From an uncultured Desulfobacterales bacterium (lineage in GTDB: Bacteria > Desulfobacterota > Desulfobacteria > Desulfobacterales > G020354645): a DNA stretch of 15,368 nucleotides. Positions 1 to 6,412 of the stretch are shown in pieces. Numbering within the stretch: position 1 is the stretch's first letter; every line of letters begins with the position of its first letter. Both the position numbers and the translations under genes were made by a program. The stretch covers positions 1 to 15,368 of the forward strand of contig CAMYNZ010000035.1 in the NCBI GenBank assembly GCA_947259865.1. Direction: 5' to 3'. Under the pieces are notes generated by a model. It searched no databases, was not told where the DNA came from, and was given only the letters and a program-made list of their open reading frames with translations.

Positions 1-929
1 GGATTGTACCCCAGGGAAGTATCGGTCTCGGTATACTGTGTTTCAGAATATTTATCGATATACTCCCGGATCCTGCCCCGCTTGATATTTTTAAGGCGTT
101 TCACAAACGCCAGTTTGCCTTTGTCGACCCCGTCTTCATCATAAATGTAACCGGAAGAATCGGACAGCGTCAGCACTTTTCCTCCCAGCTCAATGATTTT
201 TTCAGCGGTATGTTGCGCAACGTTACCGGAACCCGAAACCAGGCAAGTTTTGCCATCAAGGGTTTCATCACGCGTGGCCAGCATTTCGGCAGCAAAATAT
301 CCGACACCGTATCCGGTGGCTTCCGGGCGGATAAAGCTTCCTCCCCAATTCAGACCCTTTCCGGTAAGAACGCCGCTGAATTCCTTGCGTTGTTTCTTAT
401 ACATGCCAAAGAGATACCCGATTTCCCTGGCCCCCACGCCAATGCCGCCTTCAGGAATATCGATATCCGGACCAATGTGGTGGGAGAGTTCGCTCATAAA
501 ACTCTGACAAAACCGCATCACCTCGTTGTCAGATTTTCCCTTGGGTTCAAAGTCGGATCCACCGATGGCACCTCCCATCGGTAGCGTTGTGAGGGCGTTT
601 TTAAACACCTGCTCAAAGGCTAAAAACTTTAGGATGCTGAGATTCACCGATGGGTGGAATCGCAACCCACCCTTATAGGGTCCGATCACGCTGTTCATTT
701 CGATCCTATAACCGCGATTGACATGGACCTGTTCCTGGTCGTCCATCCAGGGAACCCGAAATATGATAATACGTTCGGGTTCCGTGATCCTTTCCAGAAG
801 CGCTTGCTGGACGTATTCGGGGTTTCGGTCTAAAACCGGCCGCACAGATTCAATCACTTTTTTTACAGCCTGATGGAATTCCTTTTCTCCCGGATCTCTT
901 GCCAATATCCATTTTATAATGTCTGCCAT
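1..929 (-). CDS. Glutamate dehydrogenase homologue with both catalytic residues replaced (partial, 3' end off window)
   Basis: The first ~310 residues of a hexameric-type (gdhA-like, usually ~450 aa) Glu/Leu/Phe/Val dehydrogenase read in one frame; the C-terminus lies beyond base 1. The ATG at 929 follows AGGAGG with good spacing. Family motifs are intact: the GPYKGGLRFHPSVN block (K86, the glutamate gamma-carboxylate ligand), FEQVFK (K110), SDFEPKGKSD, RPEATGYG, and the Rossmann glycine motif VSGSGNVAQ near residues 214-222. Two positions are wrong for an active GDH. The catalytic lysine of GGAKGG (K125 in Clostridium symbiosum GDH) is Ile122 (codon 564-566), and the catalytic aspartate of PAGDxGVG (D165) is Gly162 (codon 444-446) in PEGGIGVG. 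Fold and family are near certain. Normal oxidative deamination of glutamate is doubtful; another substrate, a regulatory role or a pseudoenzyme are alternatives. It follows the FMN-GltS-domain gene by 54 bases, probably in the same operon. Confidence 0.93.
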   Translation of the reverse strand, partial: MADIIKWILARDPGEKEFHQAVKKVIESVRPVLDRNPEYVQQALLERITEPERIIIFRVPWMDDQEQVHVNRGYRIEMNSVIGPYKGGLRFHPSVNLSILKFLAFEQVFKNALTTLPMGGAIGGSDFEPKGKSDNEVMRFCQSFMSELSHHIGPDIDIPEGGIGVGAREIGYLFGMYKKQRKEFSGVLTGKGLNWGGSFIRPEATGYGVGYFAAEMLATRDETLDGKTCLVSGSGNVAQHTAEKIIELGGKVLTLSDSSGYIYDEDGVDKGKLAFVKRLKNIKRGRIREYIDKYSETQYTETDTSLGYN

Positions 930-983
930 GATTAACCTCCTGTGATTAGCCCCGGGGATTGAAAATCATAAACCAGAAAATTG

Positions 984-2567
984 CTAGGACTCGATTATCT
1001 GGAAGGCCTCCTCCCTGAAGGCATCCATAACATACTGGGTCCCTGTAATTTTGGCACATTCTTCGGTCAGGGAGAAGATGTCGTTTCTGCTGATGTATTC
1101 GACTTTCCAGTTTCTGGAACCGGCCATCAATTGCTGTAGCCCCACCCGGATTTTATCGGTTACGTTATAAATTCCAATGGCGCCCAATGGCAGACGATCT
1201 ACCTCGGATCCGTATATGTCTTTTAAAACTTCATAATTCATGAAGATCTCTTCTTTGGTAAATCCGAATTTTGAAACCGTCGAGGGAAGACCCCCTTCCT
1301 CATCTCTCAACCACCGTTCGGCGTTTTTGCCGACCATGCCCGGGATCATTAGTGCGCGTCCCATGCAAACCGCCTTACAGTGCGGTGCACCCAGGGCCAG
1401 TGCTTTAAAAACATGATCCTCGGAAGAAAAACCGCCGGCAAATGCAAGGTCCGGTACCCGTTGGCCTTTTTGGGCTAACCGTTCGCACAGTTCATATGCC
1501 ATGGAATGAAGGTATATGGAAGGAATACCCCACTCCACCATCATCCGCCAGGGACTCATGCCGGTACCGCCCGGCGCACCGTCGATCGTCAAAAGATCAA
1601 TATTGGCTTCACTGGACCAGCGGATGGCCATCGCCAATTCGCGCATAGGATAAGCGCCGGTCTTCAGGGTAATTCGTTTGGCACCCATTTTACGCAGCCG
1701 TTCCACTTCATTCATAAAACCTTCCTGATCGACAAATCCGAGACGAGAATGTCTTTCGAATTGTTTCAAGGGACCGGCCTTAAAGGCTGCCTGGAAAGCG
1801 GGGTTTTCCGGGTCCGGGGTGACAATGTAACCCCGTTTTTTCAACTCCAATGCCCGGTCCAGGGAGTCGACCTTGATCTCTCCGCCGATACACTTGGCAC
1901 CCTGCCCCCATTTTAATTCTATGGTTTCCACCCCCAGCTTTTCGATTACATATTCGGCTACCCCCACCCGGGTATCTTCGACATTCATCTGGACCAGGAT
2001 GTCCCCATAACCATCGTGGTATCTGCGATACTCGTTCACACGGCGGTCCATTTCCGGGGATTTTACGACTTTTCCGTTGCTGTCTAGTTCCAATTCCGGA
2101 TCAATCCCGCAAACATTTTCACCACACACCAGGGTGATACCGCTGATGGCGGCCCCGATGGCAAAGTGTTCCCAATTTTTTCGGGCTATATCCGTGCTGC
2201 CGAGAGCACCGGTAAAAATGGGGACCTTCATCTTAACCCTGTTGGTCACGCCGTAAGATGTTTCCGTGTTGACAGCCGGAAAAGTGGCCTTATCAGGATC
2301 CGCTTCGATTCCTTTGGCGCCCAAAGCATATCCCATAATGTTCAGATGAGAATAATCAACGGGATAGTCTTTGTCCGCACCCGCCGTTACACTGCCGAAA
2401 GGCTCCGGGTACAGAAGTTCACGCCCGCGGAAGGTCGCTTTGAATAAATCGCAGTTTCCCTTGCAACCGTCTAAACACCGGCTGCAGATACCGGATTGGG
2501 GGGCAACATCGCGGGAGCGGTTCTTTGTCTGAAGTGCTTCATTTGCATTGGCTCGTTGAAGGTTCAT
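984..2567 (-). CDS. FMN-binding glutamate synthase-domain protein (GltB central/FMN domain, free-standing)
   Basis: A 527-residue protein built on the glutamate synthase FMN (beta/alpha)8 barrel. Recognisable blocks are ELKWGQGAKCIGGEIKV (compare LKxGQGAKPGxGG), TLKTG, TIDGAPGGTGMSP (compare HDGGTGASP) and FAGGFSSEDHVFKALALGA followed by CMGRALMIPG, the phosphate-binding end of the barrel. There is no N-terminal glutamine amidotransferase domain and no C-terminal GXGXG domain. The CX5CX4C motif that holds the 3Fe-4S cluster of classical GltS is not seen. Instead the N-terminus has four cysteines in a CX2CX3CX3C pattern (C28, C31, C35, C39), possibly an Fe-S or zinc site. The ATG at 2567 follows AGGAGG closely. 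Similar free-standing domains occur as archaeal GltS parts and as the MgsC subunit of N-methylglutamate synthase; the true reaction is not evident. It probably heads an operon with the downstream GDH homologue. Confidence 0.92.
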   Translation of the reverse strand: MNLQRANANEALQTKNRSRDVAPQSGICSRCLDGCKGNCDLFKATFRGRELLYPEPFGSVTAGADKDYPVDYSHLNIMGYALGAKGIEADPDKATFPAVNTETSYGVTNRVKMKVPIFTGALGSTDIARKNWEHFAIGAAISGITLVCGENVCGIDPELELDSNGKVVKSPEMDRRVNEYRRYHDGYGDILVQMNVEDTRVGVAEYVIEKLGVETIELKWGQGAKCIGGEIKVDSLDRALELKKRGYIVTPDPENPAFQAAFKAGPLKQFERHSRLGFVDQEGFMNEVERLRKMGAKRITLKTGAYPMRELAMAIRWSSEANIDLLTIDGAPGGTGMSPWRMMVEWGIPSIYLHSMAYELCERLAQKGQRVPDLAFAGGFSSEDHVFKALALGAPHCKAVCMGRALMIPGMVGKNAERWLRDEEGGLPSTVSKFGFTKEEIFMNYEVLKDIYGSEVDRLPLGAIGIYNVTDKIRVGLQQLMAGSRNWKVEYISRNDIFSLTEECAKITGTQYVMDAFREEAFQIIES

Positions 2568-2692
2568 ATAGTTCCTCCTATTTTTTTGTTAAGTATACGC
2601 CTTTTTAAAAGCGAATTCAGGGAAACCTCAATTGTGTAAAACAAAAACGATTCATGTTCAGTTATTGTAAGCACTATCTCTTGTCAACGTCG

Positions 2693-2721
2693 ATTTTGCC
2701 TTTCGGCCCCGGGATTGTCAA
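2693..2721 (-). promoter_or_regulatory. Candidate sigma-70 promoter for the FMN-GltS/GDH operon
   Basis: On the minus strand TTGACA (2721-2716) is followed after 17 bases by CAAAAT (2698-2693, 4 of 6 to TATAAT). The predicted start near 2686 would give a ~120-base leader before the ATG at 2567. A second TTGACA (2687-2682) lies just downstream but has no good -10 at normal spacing. The first -35 box sits inside the inverted repeat at 2706-2730, so a repressor or hairpin there could affect it. Confidence 0.4.
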
Positions 2722-2730
2722 CCCGGGGGC
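2706..2730. repeat. GC-rich inverted repeat between MATE and FMN-GltS genes
   Basis: GCCCCGGG (2706-2713) and CCCGGGGGC (2722-2730) pair with one bulged G around an 8-base loop. The repeat lies 21 bases beyond the MATE stop codon, where a terminator is expected, but neither strand shows a following T run. It may be a factor-dependent or weak terminator, or an operator overlapping the candidate promoter. Confidence 0.4.
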
Positions 2731-2750
2731 AGCGGGACTAAAAACGAAAA

Positions 2751-4184
2751 TCATGATCGCCCCGGCCGAATAGGTTTCCCCGGCACAGACACCGGGATCG
2801 GTGCGGCCGGCTCAATGACCCGCATGGCCTTCCATTTCCCGCCCCGAAATCGCAGATAAAATACCAGACCCAGGAGGATGACATAGGCTGAGGCCAGAAT
2901 CCAGGCTACCGTTAGGCCGAATTTAAAAACAACAATCGCGAGATAGGTGGGTATAATCAGCACGCAAAGGGTTAAAATCACGGTTGCAAACATCACAAAG
3001 CGGGTATCTCCGGCCCCTTTGATGGCAGAACAAAATATGATGTTCATGGTATCAAACAGGGAGTAAACCGCCACGAAACGCAGCAGGATTACGCTGAAAC
3101 TGTAAATTTCGGTAAATCGCTGCGGATCGGCCTGCAAGGAGAAGGGAAGCACAAAAATATCCGGTACCAGTGCGTATGCAGCTGCAATGCTGGCCATATA
3201 GGCGAAAGTCATGTGAAATCCGGAGTAAACGCTCGTCTGGGCCAGATCGGGTTTTTCAGCACCCAGATATTGACCGACAAGGACGGATATGGCGATGCCG
3301 GAGCCGATCATGGGCATGAAGGCCAGGGTGTTGATATTGAATGCAATATTGGTTGCTGCAAGACTGGCCGTTCCCAGGCGCCCCACCAGCAGCACAAATC
3401 CGGTAAAACCGGCCATTTCCAGGAAAAATTGCACCCCCGAAGGAAAACCGAATCTCAATAACCGGTTTAAAAGGTCTTTTTGCAGCCGCCAGCCCTTGAT
3501 TGTCTGATAGGTTTTATTGTTGCTCTTGGAAGACAGAAGAAGCAGGAAAACCAGAAAGGAAAACCCCCCCGCTATAACAGTGGCAATCCCCGCACCCTTG
3601 ATGCCCATCTCAGGAAAACCCCAGTGGCCGAATATCAGGGCATAATCGAGGATAAGGTTCACAGCAGTCGTAAATGTATTGACCCACATAACCGGCCAGG
3701 TCTTGCCTCTGCCGCTGTAAAATCCGGATAGCGCATACGACGCGATATAAAAACCGCCGCCCAGGCACAATATTTGAAAATAGACGATCTCATTTTTTTG
3801 GACCAGCGGGTCATGCCCCACCAGGCTGAAAATGGGTGCTGCCAGAGGGATGGCAGACAGCAGAACGAGCCCCCCAACTAACGATATATAGACTCCCTGC
3901 CAGAGCGCCGGGCCTATCCGATGGTAGCGTTTGGCCCCATAGTATTGGGCCACAAAAGTGCTTACATAACCCGCCGTTCCCATGAAGATGCTTACCATAG
4001 AAAAATGGACCATCCCGGCCGGCATGGCGGCCGCAATGGCCTCCGGCGAGTACCAGGAAAGAAACATTCTGTCCACAAAATGCTGTACAGACCAGGTAGC
4101 CGTGCTTAGTATCAGGGGGATGGCGATCACCAGGACCTCCCGATATCCTCCCTTGATCGTCCACCGATCTTTCAAGTACTGCAT
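2751..4184 (-). CDS. MATE family multidrug/Na+ (or H+) antiporter
   Basis: A 477-residue integral membrane protein with about 12 hydrophobic helices in two similar halves. It matches the MATE (NorM/DinF-like) exporter family: an early helix followed by SVQHFVDRMFLSWYSPEAIA, then FVAQYYGAKRYHRIGPALWQG in half one, with VLVGQYLGAEKPDLAQ as the equivalent loop in half two. Members sit in the cytoplasmic membrane and export cationic drugs or metabolites by Na+ or H+ antiport; the substrate cannot be read here. The frame is open to a TTG at 4262, but the ATG at 4184 is preferred. It has GAGGA seven bases upstream, and the extra 26 residues are not family-like. It is divergent from the SpoIIE-type phosphatase gene across a 359-base spacer. 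The C-terminus ends in a short Pro/Arg-rich tail. Confidence 0.93.
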   Translation of the reverse strand: MQYLKDRWTIKGGYREVLVIAIPLILSTATWSVQHFVDRMFLSWYSPEAIAAAMPAGMVHFSMVSIFMGTAGYVSTFVAQYYGAKRYHRIGPALWQGVYISLVGGLVLLSAIPLAAPIFSLVGHDPLVQKNEIVYFQILCLGGGFYIASYALSGFYSGRGKTWPVMWVNTFTTAVNLILDYALIFGHWGFPEMGIKGAGIATVIAGGFSFLVFLLLLSSKSNNKTYQTIKGWRLQKDLLNRLLRFGFPSGVQFFLEMAGFTGFVLLVGRLGTASLAATNIAFNINTLAFMPMIGSGIAISVLVGQYLGAEKPDLAQTSVYSGFHMTFAYMASIAAAYALVPDIFVLPFSLQADPQRFTEIYSFSVILLRFVAVYSLFDTMNIIFCSAIKGAGDTRFVMFATVILTLCVLIIPTYLAIVVFKFGLTVAWILASAYVILLGLVFYLRFRGGKWKAMRVIEPAAPIPVSVPGKPIRPGRS

Positions 4185-4543
4185 GTTGGATTCCTCAAAA
4201 CTGCAAACAGTGATGAACTCCGAGCCGTCAGTTATTGCAGTTAGAAATGAAACAATTTTCAACTGGGGGACGTGTGATTAAAACATGAGGATGGCGTTAA
4301 ACCACAGGTTGGTACTAAAAACAAGGAGTTTATGGGATGATATAAAGGGTTTGCTCCAATTTGCGGAAGGCCGTTGTAAATGACTGGAAGTCCTGGGCGA
4401 AAAATGTTATCCAGTGTTACATATTGATACATATAAACATTTGACTTTTTAAATGAGGGTTTCATAATAGGCTGACGAAATATCCCAACAAAAACATATC
4501 CGGGCGGCAGGTCCTGGCCGCGAAATAATTGAAAGTGACAACC
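4185..4543. other. Divergent intergenic region between MATE and PP2C phosphatase genes
   Basis: About 360 bases with no convincing gene. An open frame on the minus strand here overlaps the promoter and has no ribosome-binding site or recognisable protein. The right half holds the phosphatase promoter at 4441-4468. I see no comparably good promoter facing the MATE gene. Confidence 0.6.
4441..4468 (+). promoter_or_regulatory. Sigma-70-type promoter for the HAMP/SpoIIE phosphatase gene
   Basis: TTGACT (4441-4446, 5 of 6 to consensus) and CATAAT (4463-4468, 5 of 6) are separated by 16 bases. Transcription would start near 4475, giving a leader of about 70 bases before the ATG at 4544. Confidence 0.6.
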
Positions 4544-6187
4544 ATGAAAATCAAACAGCATTTTAAATCATACTGTTTTTTCTGGAAGCCCTCGCTGGCC
4601 AGGAAAATAACCTTCTATTTTCTGGTGTTCGGTCTGATTATCTTTGTGGTTACGTCTGCATTATACATGATGGCAGCCAAAAAGCACTTTACCCGTTCAA
4701 CCAGCCGGTTGATTAAACATCAGTTTGCCCAGCTGGAAAACAGCAGTGAGCCTGATTTCATCTGGAAGGCGGTCAATCAATCCCAAGCGGGCCTGTATGA
4801 GTTGCTGCAATTGCTGACTGACATATCTTCCAGTTTTTATTCCATTGCGGATATGTCGATTTACAGCAAAGTCGCCGGACGTAATGATTGGTATCGATTG
4901 ACTTTTGATAAAATGAAGGTTTTGCGTGCGGGTCCGATCAAAGATTCAGCCACCGATAAATTAGAGCGCAGACTGCAGAGACGGTTTCATCGGGCGGATA
5001 TGAATTTTCTGGGAACCGAAGATGCCCTTTCAATGTTTGTAAATATATCCGGTCCAAAAGATACCCATCAGTACTTTTTTAAAATAGAATTGGGCAGTGA
5101 GGGATTTGCGGCCATTATGCGCAAAGAAGTTATTTATTTTATTTTGATGCTGATTATTGCCCTGATCTTTTCCCGTTTTCTGGGTTACTATTTTGCCCGT
5201 AAAATCTCACGTCCCATCGAAGAGCTTTCAGAATTTGCGGCCGATGTTGCCAGGGGCGATCTTTCAAAATCCGCCCCGGTTGCCAGCCACGATGAAATCG
5301 GCGAGCTTGCCAAAAATTTCAACACCATGATCGATGGGCTTCGGGAGTGGGAACGTATAAAGGTTATTGAATTCGAATTGGAGAAAGGCCAACAGATTCA
5401 GAGGGAATTTTTACCAAACAACATACCGCTCCTGCCCAACTGGGATATTGCCACCTGTTTTTATCCCGCCAGTAAAGTCTCAGGTGATTTTTACGATGTT
5501 TTTGTCCTGCCGGATGGATGTCTGGGGCTGGTAATTGCCGATGTGTGCGACAAAGGCGTCGGATCGGCCCTGTACATGGCACTGTTCCGCAGTCTTATTC
5601 GGATCTTCGCGGAGCAGGCGGTTTACTGCAGCGGACCGGCAATCGCAACCATCGATCAGGCCCGGGGCGGCATCCAGCCGGTATCAGGACCGGAAAACGA
5701 GCAACGCATGCGGCTGAGAGCCGTTCCGTTCACCAACAACTACATAGCCCAGACCCATGGTGAAGAGTGCATGTTTGCCACGCTGTTTTTCGGAGTACTG
5801 AATCCTGCTACCGGCAATATATGTTATATCAATGGGGGGCATGAGCCGCTGTGTGTTATCAATTCAGACGGTATCAAAACTAACCTCAGGCCAACCGGTC
5901 CGGCCGTGGGTCTGATGCCCGATTCGGTTTTTGATATCCGGCACATCCAGTTGGAACCGGGTGATGTTTTGGTGGGCTATACTGATGGCGTTACCGAAGC
6001 CCGTTCGCCGGCAGATGAACTGTTTACCCGCAATCGATTGTTGTCGCTCTTCGAACAACCAGTTGTTACTGTTGCGGAGTTGCTGGAACGCGTCAAAACA
6101 ACCTTGTTTAAATTTATCGATGTTGCCCCGCGAAATGACGACGTCACCATGCTTGCCATCCAGCGAGCATCCATCACCTCAGCCTGA
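4544..6187 (+). CDS. Membrane sensor HAMP-SpoIIE (RsbU-type PP2C) serine phosphatase
   Basis: A 547-residue membrane-bound protein phosphatase. A first helix (about 22-43) and a second (about 196-217) bracket a ~150-residue extracytoplasmic sensor region that I do not recognise. A HAMP linker follows (about 214-267: KISRPIEELSEFAADVARGD ... HDEIGELAKNFNTMI), then a SpoIIE/RsbU PP2C domain from about 295 to the end. The metal-binding motifs are complete: SGDFYD, ADVCDKGVGSALYMA, NGGHEP, YTDGVTEA and the terminal NDDVTMLA. RsbU-type enzymes dephosphorylate STAS anti-anti-sigma proteins in partner-switching stress pathways, but no STAS or anti-sigma kinase gene is in the window, so the target is unknown. 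The ATG at 4544 is chosen over an in-frame TTG at 4529; the ribosome-binding site is weak either way. It ends at a strong terminator, so it is probably monocistronic. Confidence 0.93.
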   Translation: MKIKQHFKSYCFFWKPSLARKITFYFLVFGLIIFVVTSALYMMAAKKHFTRSTSRLIKHQFAQLENSSEPDFIWKAVNQSQAGLYELLQLLTDISSSFYSIADMSIYSKVAGRNDWYRLTFDKMKVLRAGPIKDSATDKLERRLQRRFHRADMNFLGTEDALSMFVNISGPKDTHQYFFKIELGSEGFAAIMRKEVIYFILMLIIALIFSRFLGYYFARKISRPIEELSEFAADVARGDLSKSAPVASHDEIGELAKNFNTMIDGLREWERIKVIEFELEKGQQIQREFLPNNIPLLPNWDIATCFYPASKVSGDFYDVFVLPDGCLGLVIADVCDKGVGSALYMALFRSLIRIFAEQAVYCSGPAIATIDQARGGIQPVSGPENEQRMRLRAVPFTNNYIAQTHGEECMFATLFFGVLNPATGNICYINGGHEPLCVINSDGIKTNLRPTGPAVGLMPDSVFDIRHIQLEPGDVLVGYTDGVTEARSPADELFTRNRLLSLFEQPVVTVAELLERVKTTLFKFIDVAPRNDDVTMLAIQRASITSA

Positions 6188-6275
6188 AGTAGCCATATAA
6201 AAAAATTATCTCCTTAGATGGGGGTTGAGGTGTTTTTATTCCGATTCCGATGCTGGTAGCTCATTTCGATGGTAT

Positions 6276-6306
6276 CCGCTGCCGGTTTGCCCAGCGGGTT
6301 TTTTTT
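6276..6306 (+). terminator. Rho-independent terminator of the PP2C phosphatase gene
   Basis: CCGCTG (6276-6281) pairs with CAGCGG (6292-6297) around a GC-rich 10-base loop, followed by a G and eight T (6299-6306). It lies about 90 bases after the stop codon on the coding strand. Confidence 0.8.
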
Positions 6307-6307
6307 A

Positions 6308-6342
6308 TTGACATTTATAGACGACCGGTCTACTTGTAATAT
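6308..6342 (+). promoter_or_regulatory. Candidate promoter with TetR-like operator for the selenoprotein gene
   Basis: TTGACA (6308-6313) starts right after the upstream terminator. A perfect 15-base inverted repeat, TAGAC-GACCG-GTCTA (6318-6332), occupies the spacer and contains the shorter palindrome GACCGGTC. The -10 box is uncertain: TACTTG (6331-6336) has the right spacing but fits poorly, while TGTAAT (6335-6340) fits well but sits 21 bases away. The arrangement resembles operators of TetR-family repressors such as NemR; no regulator gene is nearby. Confidence 0.42.
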
Positions 6343-6412
6343 TATTAAATCAAATCCAGTGTTTTAAATTTCATTATATTTATTCTACTCAACATAATCA
6401 GGGGGTGCAGCA

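Noticed and set aside
4185..4262. N-terminal extension of the MATE protein from TTG 4262
   Set aside because: ATG 4184 has a GAGGA site at correct spacing and the extra residues are not MATE-like.
4259..4561. 100-residue minus-strand ORF in the MATE/phosphatase spacer
   Set aside because: No ribosome-binding site, no recognisable protein, overlaps the phosphatase promoter and start codon.
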